Positions 8,871-18,655 of a DNA stretch of 64,000 nt are shown here, in pieces. A model generated the notes under the pieces. It worked only from the letters and a program-made list of their open reading frames with translations. It was not told where the DNA came from and did no database searches. The position numbers and the translations under genes were made by a program. The stretch covers positions 1-64,000 of the forward strand of contig JAIYDC010000081.1 of NCBI GenBank assembly GCA_027487685.1, given 5' to 3'. Origin of the DNA: Pseudomonadota bacterium. GTDB taxonomy: Bacteria; Bdellovibrionota; Bacteriovoracia; Bacteriovoracales; Bacteriovoracaceae. Position 1 is the stretch's first letter; each line of letters opens with the position of its first letter.

Positions 8871-10085
8871 CTAAGCCTGGTTCAGGTACCTGACAATTCT
8901 GCTTATCGCCTCTTGAAACGGAACTTCCTCAATGACGAGGGATATCCTGGCCGTATTGGGGATTCCAAAGTCGGTGCCCGGTACTACGGTGATACCCTCA
9001 CCTTCCAGAAGTTCGTCAGTGATAGCGTAGGAATGATCCTGATCAGGGTCAAAGCGTTGAAACATTGGCGTTCGAGAGAAGTCGAGCATGAAATAAAACG
9101 CTGAGGAACTCTGGTACCAGCAGTGGCCCAGATTCGCCTCACGGAACTTCTCCCTCAGTGTCGCCGCATTCTGTCGAATGTGAGTGTTCACGGGAACAAG
9201 AAAAGTTTCGATGAAGTGAAAGTCAAAATCCAGAAGGGCACGCTGGATAAGTGAATTTGGGCCCGAGGTCGTCTGACCTTGAATCCGAGACATAGCACCT
9301 ACCAGTGACTTCTGTGCAATCACCCAACCAAGGCGAAGGCCGGTTGCCGCCAGGGTTTTCGAGATCGCGTGCACGATAACCGTCCTCGGGAGTAAGGTGG
9401 GATCGTGTTGATAAAAGTAGGTCGGCTTGGGGTCGAAGTAAGTGATGTCGGAGTAGACCTCATCGGAGATAACGATGAGATCCGGGTAGTCTCGAAGAAG
9501 GCCTGCGAACTCTCGCATCCAGGCGTCAGAGTAGTTAACTCCTGATGGATTGTTGGGACTGTTGACGATGATGACTTTCGTCCGTGGGGTCATCACTTTA
9601 CGGATATCCTCAATTGCTGGAACAAAGGCATCGAAGACGTTGGACCTCACAACCGTGGGAATCCCCCCCCAGAATTTGATCATCTCCGGATATGAGACCC
9701 AGTAGGGAGCGAGAAGGATCACCTCATCACCTGGATCCACAAGGGCCCCAAGTGCATCGTAGAGCGAATGCTTCGACCCATTGGAAAGAATCACATCCCA
9801 TTCAACTTCAAACAACTCAGTGGGTAAACGACGAGTGGCGATAAAACGATCCAGGAGCTTCTTCCTTAGTGCAGGAAAGCCCGCCGATGGGGAATACTGG
9901 TAACTCTTAAGGAAGTTCAGCTGATGGTGAATTTTCTCAACGAACTCAGGCGTTGGCTTTATCGGCAACTGACCTCCGGAGAGATTGTAAATCACCTTTC
10001 CTTCTTCAGTCAGCGCAATCGCCTTTTCGTTCAGCTTCATGGTGATGCTGTCGTGGATTCCCTTAACTCGTGAGCTCAGAAGCAT
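8871..10085 (-). CDS. Pyridoxal-phosphate class I/II aminotransferase
   Basis: NSPNNPSGVNYSDA, VISDEVYSDITY, HAISKTLAATGLRLGWV. Confidence 0.93.
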   Translation of the reverse strand: MLLSSRVKGIHDSITMKLNEKAIALTEEGKVIYNLSGGQLPIKPTPEFVEKIHHQLNFLKSYQYSPSAGFPALRKKLLDRFIATRRLPTELFEVEWDVILSNGSKHSLYDALGALVDPGDEVILLAPYWVSYPEMIKFWGGIPTVVRSNVFDAFVPAIEDIRKVMTPRTKVIIVNSPNNPSGVNYSDAWMREFAGLLRDYPDLIVISDEVYSDITYFDPKPTYFYQHDPTLLPRTVIVHAISKTLAATGLRLGWVIAQKSLVGAMSRIQGQTTSGPNSLIQRALLDFDFHFIETFLVPVNTHIRQNAATLREKFREANLGHCWYQSSSAFYFMLDFSRTPMFQRFDPDQDHSYAITDELLEGEGITVVPGTDFGIPNTARISLVIEEVPFQEAISRIVRYLNQA

Positions 10086-10093
10086 AACGTATC

Positions 10094-10576
10094 CTAGTCT
10101 TTAATCTTCTTTAATTCTTCGTGCACCAGAGGCGGCACAAAGGCGGTGACATCACCATGATGCAGATAAACTTCCTTCACCAAAGAGCTCGAGATATAGT
10201 AGAGCTTCTCACTGGTCATGAGGAAAACAGTATCACAATCTGGATTAATCTTCCGGTTCATAGACGCCATCTGGAACTCGATTTCGAAATCGCCTGTTGG
10301 ACGGAGGCCCCGAACGATAGATCCAATCTTATTTTGACGGGCATAATCAACGATCAGGCCCGTCCAGCTTTCGACTTTAACTTTCGGCTCATGAGCGAAG
10401 AGCTTTTTCAGGACGTTGACCCTTTGCTCAGTAGACATGAGGGGTTTCTTCGTCGGCGAAACGGCGACGAGCACAATGATTTCGTCAAAAATTTTAATGG
10501 CCCGTTGGACGATGTCGAGGTGTCCATTGGTAAATGGATCAAATGTCCCCGCGTATATCGCGCGATTCTTTTCCAC
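10094..10576 (-). CDS. coaD: Phosphopantetheine adenylyltransferase
   Basis: AIYAGTFDPFTNGHLDIV, VRGLRPTGDFEIEFQMASMNR; GTG start. Confidence 0.95.
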   Translation of the reverse strand: MEKNRAIYAGTFDPFTNGHLDIVQRAIKIFDEIIVLVAVSPTKKPLMSTEQRVNVLKKLFAHEPKVKVESWTGLIVDYARQNKIGSIVRGLRPTGDFEIEFQMASMNRKINPDCDTVFLMTSEKLYYISSSLVKEVYLHHGDVTAFVPPLVHEELKKIKD

Positions 10577-10613
10577 GGCCGGTCCTTTGAGAGTTTTGGC
10601 TATCGAATTAATC

Positions 10614-11195
10614 CTATACCAATTTCCCAACGACGACAAAGTGATCCCCTTGCTCCACGGTCTTAATAACCGTTTGGAATGCTCCAGTGAGATCATCCCT
10701 CTTGGGGCCTTTGAGCCGATCGGCCTCTAACCAGAGCTCTCCCTTGAAACCCACATCACGCAAAAGCCGGAGCACCTCTGTATAAAGCGCATGGTTTTCG
10801 TAGGGTGGATCAAAATAAAAAATCGCAGCTTCTGTCTCCGGAAGCTGATAGGTGAGTTCTCGTTGGATCCAAGCCTTCACGTCAAGATTTGTGACCGTTA
10901 TCTGGGTCGACTCGAACCCGAAGGCACGCTCGAGGTTCGACTTATTATCTTTCAGTATATGAAAGGCCGGTCTTGTGAGTTCATTTAAAAAAACTCGCTG
11001 GGCCCCACGGGAGAGGGCCTCGAAGCCCATGGCACCAGAACCAGCGCAGAGATCCACAAAAACGTGGTCATCAAGGCGCTGACGCCAATCAAAGAGCTTC
11101 CGCTTGATCATCACGGCGGTAGGACGTGTGGTTTCTGCCCGCGGGGTTGCCAGCGGATAGCCTTTGGCAATGCCCCCCAGGATTTTAAGCGACAT
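10614..11195 (-). CDS. rsmD: 16S rRNA (guanine966-N2)-methyltransferase
   Basis: LKILGGIAKG...RPTAVMIKRKLFDW, DLCAGSGAMGFEALSRGA, FDPPYE. Confidence 0.93.
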   Translation of the reverse strand: MSLKILGGIAKGYPLATPRAETTRPTAVMIKRKLFDWRQRLDDHVFVDLCAGSGAMGFEALSRGAQRVFLNELTRPAFHILKDNKSNLERAFGFESTQITVTNLDVKAWIQRELTYQLPETEAAIFYFDPPYENHALYTEVLRLLRDVGFKGELWLEADRLKGPKRDDLTGAFQTVIKTVEQGDHFVVVGKLV

Positions 11196-11198
11196 GAA

Positions 11199-11708
11199 TT
11201 AGACGACTTTTTTGAGTTCGGATTTTTGTTTCATGGGGACAGTAAACTTCATTCCGCCTTCCATTTCAATAGAAAGTCCTGATTCTGTTACTTCCAACGC
11301 AACGGTCTGACCGCCGATGTCGAAGGCCAGCTCAAGTGTCAGGTCACCAGAAACTTTGAATCTCATAGAAGTCGAAGCTGCAGGACGGTGCTCGTTAGTA
11401 TTGATAAAAGTGGGTCGATGCTCGAGCGCAACAACATTATCTATTGAGCCTGTGTGTTCGGGCACATGTTCGGCTTGAGGGGTGGTCGATGGGGATTCAT
11501 GGAATTCTTCAGTCAGCTCGGTCTCCGCAACAAACTCACCAGATGGGACTGTATCAGAAGCGATGACTTCGGAATTTGAACTGGTGGCCAATTCTTCTAC
11601 TGTCAAGGATTCATTCACTGCCTCAGTTGAAGGGATAAAATCCTGCTCCAGGGCTTCGATTTCTTTCATTATGTCCGACAGCTCTTGGTCATTGAAGCTT
11701 TTATCCAT
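11199..11708 (-). CDS. Hypothetical acidic protein
   Basis: ORF between rsmD and divergent region; low-complexity acidic N-terminus, compact C-terminal domain. Confidence 0.65.
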   Translation of the reverse strand: MDKSFNDQELSDIMKEIEALEQDFIPSTEAVNESLTVEELATSSNSEVIASDTVPSGEFVAETELTEEFHESPSTTPQAEHVPEHTGSIDNVVALEHRPTFINTNEHRPAASTSMRFKVSGDLTLELAFDIGGQTVALEVTESGLSIEMEGGMKFTVPMKQKSELKKVV

Positions 11709-12037
11709 AGCTAAACTCTCCGCACAAAATTATTGAATGCAAAAACTTAAGTACCATTTCGGCACACCGCAAAAGAACTTTATTAAATTCCCTTACCGCG
11801 GGTCCTTTTCTCATGACAAAAAAGGTTGGATAAGTGAAAATCCTCATTCGCAAATTAACTGTTATTTCAATACTTTTGCTTTACTAGGGAAGAGGTTTTT
11901 CGTCTTGGAGTAAGAAAACATTCTCCGCATCACAGGGGCTTCAAAAGGACCTTGAGTCGATCAAAGACTCAGGCCAGTATGCTATTGAGCAGAGTCTTGC
12001 CCAGGCGCTACGTCCCCGGGGCCGCTTCCCGACTTTC

Positions 12038-14752
12038 GTGAAACCCATTTTAACCAACCCTATCCCAAAGGTGGCGGATGAGAAGTTCTCGCCGCTCCAT
12101 TGCTTCGTTCCAGGCTGGAAAGGCGACTCACTTCTCTCGAAAAGCGTCATCAAGCTGGAGCGGCTTTTAACCCTCCTTCAGCTTGAAGTTAAGAACGAGC
12201 TTTTAAAAACAAAGGACTTCCCAAAATTTATAAAGCTTGGCCTCTATAACGAATTCCTGTCTTACACTGAGACATTGGGCCTTCATTTTGAAGGCCTAGA
12301 CGACCTTGGCCGATTTTGGAATATGATGGAACCCGAGTGCCTGGCCGAGGAGCCACACCTCGCAGAATTTATTGATATCTACGCCAACCGAGTCGCAACA
12401 ATCACCTTTCTAAAGCTGCGCTTCATGTCTTCCCTTATTGACCGTTGCGGTATCGAGCTTACGGACAAGGCACTTCTCTATCCCTCGGCGTTCCTTTCGC
12501 AAATCTTCAAAAAAGGTTCCCTGACAGAACTCCAAAGCCGGGCCCTCGAGAGTAACCTCTATAGCTGGTACCGACCACACGAAGGCCTTCGAGAGAGTAT
12601 GCGCGAACTCCTGGCAATCTCCCGCGAGCTACGGATCACAGAGATCACAAAACACATTTCACTTCGAACACAGGTCATCCAGGACCAGCATAAAGTTTAC
12701 TCCCACGCCCTCTCACACCTCTCCATGGGTCTGTTCCTGAACTCACTCCAGATCAATTACCCGCTTTGGCTCGAGGCCATCGAAGGCAAGTACATGCCCC
12801 CAGGCAATCCTGAGGGTGAAAAGATCATCAGCTGCAAGTATTTTGGCGACTACCTCGAGTCACTCTCCCTCTCTCATTGGTTGGCGCAAGAAAACAACAT
12901 CGACTTCCATTGGGACGAGATTCTTTGTCCGGACTTTAAGGGTCTCGAGTTTGTATCCGGGGCCTTCACAAAGGTCTGCAACGAGCTTCAATTCCTAACG
13001 TTCCTGGCACACAAGGCGCCCCACCAGAGTGAGAAGCCGATCGACTATATTTGTAAAATCATGGGAGGCCATTTCCGAAACCGCAAGAACGCTCAGATAA
13101 AGCAGGGCCTACTTCTTGAGGATAACGATAATCCATTCTACGCCTCAACCTACGATCGGGTGGTATTGAACCTCTGTCAATTCCCGAAAAATAATCCGCA
13201 GCACTACCTCATGAGCCAGATCCTTGATCAGGTCAAGTACCTGAAGCCTAATGGGTACCTGTTTGTGCTGTCATCGAAGAAGCTCTTTGTTCCTTCTCTG
13301 AGAGAGCGCCTAGAGCCTGTCTTGCGCGAACTCAAGACCGAGGCAATCTTCGACTTTGAGAATGTCAAAGGCAAGGGAGAGCTAGGATCTTACGTGTACG
13401 TCTTCAGGAGGAAGAGCAAATCGGAGTCTGACCGCCAACTCTGCTCCTACTTCCGCATCTCAGCGGAGCTCTCGAATTTTCAGGAGTTCGCTGCTGTCAC
13501 CGAACACCTCCGGAGCTTTTACTTATCCCACCTCACTGAGGTCCCACCCATGGCCTCAGTGGACTTTCCGGACTCATTCCGGCTCGAGTTCTTCCAGGAG
13601 GCCGTGGTAAATGGCATGCTGATTCACTCAGCGAGCGAAGACTCAACTCGCATCACGCATCCCTCCTATTTTAAAGGACTCCTCCAGAGCTGCGTCCCCC
13701 TTGATACTATTTTCGAGATTCGCTCACTCCATGCCGAAGAAAAGAACATCCGGAACGATAACGCCCTCAACCTAGGCCTAAAGCGCGACGTTTCCTATTT
13801 CCTTGTCGTCGACTTCCGCCAAGGCGACGCCAACCTTGAACTCCATCCGATGGACACCTTCCGGTCCATCTACTCAGAGTACGGTGGGACCCTCTGTAGC
13901 TACTTCCAGTTGTTTCCGAAAATCCCGGGTCTTAATCCTAATCTTCTCCGGAACTACTTCCTAACTCCCGTCGGAAAGCAAGTGACGAACCTCACTTTCA
14001 CCGGGGGCCATAATCTTGTGAAGGGGAGCCTTTCGAAGTTCCTCGTACCAAAGTTTTTGACTGAGACTGAACCACTGCCGGATCACCTCCGCTCGGCGTT
14101 CCGAATCCTCGACCTCAATGAAGCCCAACTCCTGGAGGCCACACCGAAGGAAATCCAGCGGACATTTTCCCACATCGATCAGCTCACACGGGACCTCTTT
14201 CCGCGCCATGCCTGTGAGATCCTCTCAAGATTTTCGAGTTTCGAGCGGACTCTCCAGGGCCTCATTTGGAAGATGGAGGACGTCCGCTTGGGGCAGAAGG
14301 TGAGCTTTGTGAACCCGGTCATCCAGTCGCAGCTTGTGGCCACAGCAACGAAACCCCTCTATCCGAAAAATGACGATGTCTTTATAGAATTCGTCGAGGG
14401 AACAGTGCCTTCGGACATTCACCTCACTCTTACGGAAACTCAACAAGTACTCACCAACGACGGAGAGTTGCGCTTGTTCTCTCTTGAGCTCATGCACCAA
14501 CGGAAGACGGTTGTTCGGCTACACGCCGAAGAGTCCATGATCCTCTTCATTCAGTTCGTCCTCACTCATGCCGCTGGAGTCCCCATATCGAAGCTCCTTC
14601 GGGCAGTCCACGTTCCAGCACTTCAGGACCTGAAGAATATCATCGATACAACAAAAGACTTTAAAACCACCTACGAAGAGCTTCTGGGTCAGGTCCAGGG
14701 TGCGATCATGAATGCAATGCGGTTGAATGTCTTGCCGAGCAGAAGATTATGA
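12038..14752 (+). CDS. N6-DNA-methylase-like protein with degenerate catalytic motif (start uncertain)
   Basis: YDRVVLNLCQFPKNNPQHYLMSQILDQVKYLKPNGYLFVLSSKKLF resembles HsdM motif IV context but lacks NPPF; frame is open upstream to 11888. Confidence 0.6.
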   Translation: MKPILTNPIPKVADEKFSPLHCFVPGWKGDSLLSKSVIKLERLLTLLQLEVKNELLKTKDFPKFIKLGLYNEFLSYTETLGLHFEGLDDLGRFWNMMEPECLAEEPHLAEFIDIYANRVATITFLKLRFMSSLIDRCGIELTDKALLYPSAFLSQIFKKGSLTELQSRALESNLYSWYRPHEGLRESMRELLAISRELRITEITKHISLRTQVIQDQHKVYSHALSHLSMGLFLNSLQINYPLWLEAIEGKYMPPGNPEGEKIISCKYFGDYLESLSLSHWLAQENNIDFHWDEILCPDFKGLEFVSGAFTKVCNELQFLTFLAHKAPHQSEKPIDYICKIMGGHFRNRKNAQIKQGLLLEDNDNPFYASTYDRVVLNLCQFPKNNPQHYLMSQILDQVKYLKPNGYLFVLSSKKLFVPSLRERLEPVLRELKTEAIFDFENVKGKGELGSYVYVFRRKSKSESDRQLCSYFRISAELSNFQEFAAVTEHLRSFYLSHLTEVPPMASVDFPDSFRLEFFQEAVVNGMLIHSASEDSTRITHPSYFKGLLQSCVPLDTIFEIRSLHAEEKNIRNDNALNLGLKRDVSYFLVVDFRQGDANLELHPMDTFRSIYSEYGGTLCSYFQLFPKIPGLNPNLLRNYFLTPVGKQVTNLTFTGGHNLVKGSLSKFLVPKFLTETEPLPDHLRSAFRILDLNEAQLLEATPKEIQRTFSHIDQLTRDLFPRHACEILSRFSSFERTLQGLIWKMEDVRLGQKVSFVNPVIQSQLVATATKPLYPKNDDVFIEFVEGTVPSDIHLTLTETQQVLTNDGELRLFSLELMHQRKTVVRLHAEESMILFIQFVLTHAAGVPISKLLRAVHVPALQDLKNIIDTTKDFKTTYEELLGQVQGAIMNAMRLNVLPSRRL

Positions 14753-15186
14753 GGATCGTCGTCCAACGCGTGCGCGAGGCGGCGGTCACTGTCGATAACG
14801 AGACAGTCGGCTCTATCGCTTCAGGGCTCCTGCTCCTGGTTTGCTTTGAGCAGGGTGACGGCGATGAAGCTCTTACCAAGGCCGTGGAGAAGATCTTCAA
14901 GCTCCGGATCTTCGACGATTCGGAAGGAAAGATGAATCTGGATATTTCAACCGTCGGCGGCAAGATCCTTTCCGTAAGCCAGTTCACCCTGAGTTGGGAC
15001 GGCTCCGGTGGTCACAGGCCTAGCTTTGAGCGCTCTATGCCTCCACAGGAAGCACGCCTGAAGTATGCGCTTTTTAACCGCGAACTTCGTGCCCGAGGTC
15101 TCGACGTCAAAGAGGGAATCTTCGGCGCTTCAATGAAGATCTCGCTCATCAATGACGGTCCGGTGACTTTTTTTCTTCAATTCTAG
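14749..15186 (+). CDS. dtd: D-aminoacyl-tRNA deacylase
   Basis: MRIVVQRVREAAVTVD, SVSQFTL, GHRPSFERSMPP; overlaps upstream stop (ATGA). Confidence 0.95.
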   Translation: MRIVVQRVREAAVTVDNETVGSIASGLLLLVCFEQGDGDEALTKAVEKIFKLRIFDDSEGKMNLDISTVGGKILSVSQFTLSWDGSGGHRPSFERSMPPQEARLKYALFNRELRARGLDVKEGIFGASMKISLINDGPVTFFLQF

Positions 15187-15214
15187 GTAAAAAAAGGCCA
15201 CCCTCAGGCGGCCG
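15184..15214 (-). terminator. Rho-independent terminator for the 470-aa gene
   Basis: Minus strand GGCCGCC-TGAG-GGTGGCC followed by TTTTTTT. Confidence 0.75.
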
Positions 15215-15241
15215 TAAATGACGTGAGAGCTAACTCAAGAG

Positions 15242-16603
15242 CTAATTCATAAGCTCACGGGTCAGATCTTTCTTCTTTCCTTTCATCACCGAAACGAGCT
15301 TTGAACGCTCCTTCGGTGTCCGGTTTAGGGAGAAACGAATATTCATTCCTGTGATTGTGCCGTTGCGGTCAACTTTATTTTCAAGATGTAACTGAGCACC
15401 TGACTCAGTAACCATCTCCTTTAGGATGACCAGATTCATGTCAATTACATCCCCCATGACGGCCTTGCCACCCTGGGCGAATTCAAGCTCGGAGATATTA
15501 AACGTGTTTCCGGCGAGGAAAAGATTCAGAACCGACTTATCAGAGTGAATCTGATTCCCGATCATGATTTTTTTATTCTCGCTCTTCCGAATGGCGAGCT
15601 GGTTTACTGCAGCACTCAACATCTGTTCAAAAGCTTCGTAAGGCACGTCGAGCTGGACATCGCGGACTTCAGACATATGAATTGTGTCTTTCGGGTGGAG
15701 GTTCTGAATCGAAATCAGAACCTCTTTAAGAGAAGTCTTGTGCACAGTGGGCACAGGAGCGGACTCAGCTTGAGAAGCAGTGGCTTCACTTACCTCCACC
15801 ACTTGCCTTGCTCTCGGGGTAGATTCTTGTTCGGATCTCAAGGGTGCCATCTTTTCGAGAAGGTCGCCGTGATAATCCCGGAAGATCTGCGCTGTGACCG
15901 CCAGGCCCTGGCCGACTAGTGCACGGTCGACTAACTGATCAACAAGAGCACCGACATCTGAATTACCTGCTTTTAGGAAATTCAGCGCTTCGCGCTCTAC
16001 CTCTTTTTTCAGCTGATTACGATTAAAATCCTGGAGCGATAAAAGCGTAAGAGCAAGGACAAAGAAGATAAGACCTGAGCCCATAAGGAGCTCATCATTC
16101 ATCTGAACCACCCGCAGCTGCGTCGTGGTTGCGTCGATCTCATCAGCAAGACCCATCTTGTAAGTTTCCATCTTCCCAAACCGGTCCGTGAGTGGTCCAA
16201 GGACCATTGGGACCGAAGGGTTGTTCAGAAGAGGCCCATGGAGCTTTGTCACTTTCTCGTGGAACCAGTGAACCTCAGAAATCAACTGGTTCAGAGTTTC
16301 GTAGCCCTTGCCTACGTTTTTCTTGAAAGGGTTAATTCCTTTAATCGTCTCATTCAGGCACTCGTCGGAGAGACCCATGAATCCACGGTTAAGATACGGG
16401 GACTGCACGTCTTTAATCATCATGGCGGTAAAAGTCTGTGATATACGATTAAAGCAGGTTCCGATGCCCTGGTTCAAGATATTCAGCCGGTCGAGCTGCG
16501 ACTGGTTGGCCTGGTGATGCCAGAAGGAGCCAAGGGTCACAAACATCGATAGAGCGCAGAAGAGGTAAATCTTCGACGGAGAGAGTCCAAGTAATTTTTT
16601 CAT
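15242..16603 (-). CDS. Membrane protein with C-terminal histidine-kinase-like ATPase domain
   Basis: Two TM segments flanking a periplasmic domain; C-terminal region resembles a degenerate HATPase fold. Confidence 0.55.
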   Translation of the reverse strand: MKKLLGLSPSKIYLFCALSMFVTLGSFWHHQANQSQLDRLNILNQGIGTCFNRISQTFTAMMIKDVQSPYLNRGFMGLSDECLNETIKGINPFKKNVGKGYETLNQLISEVHWFHEKVTKLHGPLLNNPSVPMVLGPLTDRFGKMETYKMGLADEIDATTTQLRVVQMNDELLMGSGLIFFVLALTLLSLQDFNRNQLKKEVEREALNFLKAGNSDVGALVDQLVDRALVGQGLAVTAQIFRDYHGDLLEKMAPLRSEQESTPRARQVVEVSEATASQAESAPVPTVHKTSLKEVLISIQNLHPKDTIHMSEVRDVQLDVPYEAFEQMLSAAVNQLAIRKSENKKIMIGNQIHSDKSVLNLFLAGNTFNISELEFAQGGKAVMGDVIDMNLVILKEMVTESGAQLHLENKVDRNGTITGMNIRFSLNRTPKERSKLVSVMKGKKKDLTRELMN

Positions 16604-16800
16604 AGGGAAGGCAGCGTCCTTGTTGTAACGGCGGCTTACCGCAGTCCTGACCATTGTCTCTTCTCTCCACTACCTGAGTCAAGTTGGGAAACTTTATCCG
16701 AGTACTCCGTTCAGATAGTAATCTCTTGCCGGATATGCCACAGTGTTTGATTCTTTAAGACACGTAGTGCTAGGATCATGCTTGAGTAAAGGAGTCTCAA

Positions 16801-17685
16801 CTGAGCGCTGAGGGCATTCAGATTAAGCTTAGGATCAGTTTTCCGGGGATCGTTTTCACGGTCCTGATTCTGCACGCTCTTCTTTTGGTACTCGACGGCA
16901 TCCCTGGATTCACTCTCGCTCATTTTCTACCCAAGGAGGATCCGGTCACCCTCAAAATTCGCCGGGTCAAGACTGCGAAGGTTGAGCACTCTCAAATAAA
17001 ACCCATGGACGCAGTCTTTGATGCCGGAGCACCGAAACCAAAGATGCCCCGGGCCCGTGACCAGATTAGCCTTCGGGACCTTGCGATCGGTGGAGGAAAA
17101 AACGAGACTTCCCAACCGATGGTACAGCCGAAGATTCCACGGCCAGGGACCCGCCCGGAAGTGGTGGCCTCTCCCTCTCCAGTGCGAGCGATGAATCAGA
17201 TGAGCCTAAGGAGCAAGGAGTTCAAGGACTTCTCGCGGTCCTTTCCGTCCGGAGGTCTGGCGATCTCTGATATGATCACGGGTGCTCAGAAAATAAGTGA
17301 TGCCGTAGTGAGCATCGAAGTCCCCGATGGTATAAAGCCGGATGAGCTGAACGAATACGAGCTAAAATTTTATGGCTTTCAGAAGCGGACGGCGGTCAAT
17401 TACATCAATTCTATCCTCCGTAACCTGGACAAGTTCCAGAAGAAGTACCCAAACTACCGGATCCCGACCACGGGACGAATTACGATGACGGCACGAATCA
17501 CCTACGATCCTGAGGGCAACGTTCAGCAGATTAAGATGATACGCTGGACCCATATCTCAGAGCTGCAAAATCTTTTTGAAGATATCGTTAAGAACATAGA
17601 TCAACTCCACAATCCGCCGAAGTCACTGTGGGAGAAGAGTGGGGAATTCTCGATGTTTTACACTTTAGAAATTCTCAACGGCTAG
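16801..17685 (+). CDS. TonB-like / energy-transducer C-terminal domain protein, probable CTG start
   Basis: AAAGGAG 6 nt before CTG 16801; the frame from CTG gives LSAEGIQIKLRISFPGIVFTVLILHALLLVLDG, a TM anchor that the TTG 16885 start would remove. Confidence 0.65.
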   Translation: MSAEGIQIKLRISFPGIVFTVLILHALLLVLDGIPGFTLAHFLPKEDPVTLKIRRVKTAKVEHSQIKPMDAVFDAGAPKPKMPRARDQISLRDLAIGGGKNETSQPMVQPKIPRPGTRPEVVASPSPVRAMNQMSLRSKEFKDFSRSFPSGGLAISDMITGAQKISDAVVSIEVPDGIKPDELNEYELKFYGFQKRTAVNYINSILRNLDKFQKKYPNYRIPTTGRITMTARITYDPEGNVQQIKMIRWTHISELQNLFEDIVKNIDQLHNPPKSLWEKSGEFSMFYTLEILNG

Positions 17686-17694
17686 AACCAACTC

Positions 17695-18012
17695 TTAGCG
17701 GTTACGAAACTCTTCCCAGCGGATCCGAAGCCCATCAAACAGACCCTCAGGCTCTTCCCGGAGAAGGTTAAAAATCGACGTGCGCATCTCGTTTTCAAGG
17801 GCCTCTCGTGAAGCTGGAGATAAGACTGCCGCCGGAATTTTACCCGTCAGAAGCTGCAATTCCTCCTGGCGCGCCTTAACCTTGGCATTAAACTCTGGGT
17901 GCGTCCGGACGAAGGCCTCAAACTCGGCGAGGTCCTCTTTTGAGAGGGCCCCATCAAGGTAGGGGATGATTTTCTTTTCAAACGCCTTGTGCATCGGTAC
18001 GGATTCAATCAT
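17695..18012 (-). CDS. Putative anti-sigma-factor-like protein
   Basis: IIPYLDGALSKEDLAEFEAFVRTHPE resembles anti-sigma N-terminus; overlaps sigma-like gene by 4 nt. Confidence 0.55.
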   Translation of the reverse strand: MIESVPMHKAFEKKIIPYLDGALSKEDLAEFEAFVRTHPEFNAKVKARQEELQLLTGKIPAAVLSPASREALENEMRTSIFNLLREEPEGLFDGLRIRWEEFRNR

Positions 18013-18491
18013 GGTGTGGCACCGGGGAGAAGATTGTCTAGAAGCAGGAAGCGTCCGTTGTGAAGCTTTTCAATCACCTCGTAGCGAGGAATCGCCAGAA
18101 TCTCGGCGATCTCTTCGACACTAAAGCGAGCGTCGTAGCGAAGCCCCATCACGATGCGAACCCTTGCCTCAAGCCCGTAGAACTCAGCATGTCCTGGAGG
18201 TCGCATATCTTTAAGTTGATCGGTCAACTGACCGGAGCGACGAATCCCGATGTCACTCAGATACTTCAAAAGTCCCTTAAAGTAGAATCTTCGCAGTTTC
18301 TGGGCCTCCCTCTTATTTTTTGGATCGAATTCGAGCTTTATGATCTGCTTTTGTTCTTTAATCAGGTAGGCGTTTAAAGAATCGATCACGAGCTGCTCGG
18401 CCTGAAGGTCGTCAGGAATTAAGGTGTAGGCAAACCGATAAAGCTGCTCAGACAAAGGGGCCACAAGCTGGAAAAGATCATTGCGTTTCAT
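18009..18491 (-). CDS. ECF-type sigma-70-like protein
   Basis: LYRFAYTLIPDDLQAEQLVIDSLNAYL region-2-like; RYDARFSVEEIAEILAIPRYEVIEKLHNGR region-4 HTH-like. Confidence 0.65.
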   Translation of the reverse strand: MKRNDLFQLVAPLSEQLYRFAYTLIPDDLQAEQLVIDSLNAYLIKEQKQIIKLEFDPKNKREAQKLRRFYFKGLLKYLSDIGIRRSGQLTDQLKDMRPPGHAEFYGLEARVRIVMGLRYDARFSVEEIAEILAIPRYEVIEKLHNGRFLLLDNLLPGATP

Positions 18492-18655
18492 AGGCCTTTA
18501 TTTTAGCCACCACGGGGAAATTCCGCAAAGGGACTTTTATCTGTTAATTGCTGTCAGCTTTTTATAAAAATCAAGCACATGACCATTTAGATCTAGGATT
18601 CTATCAAGTTTTACCCCGTGCGTTCCGAAACGCAATGGAGAAAGGATAAAATCTT

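Noticed and set aside
16711-16923. 70-aa minus-strand ORF overlapping the TonB-like gene start
   Set aside because: No SD or recognisable domain; overlaps the SD/CTG start and TM-anchor codons of the plus-strand gene.
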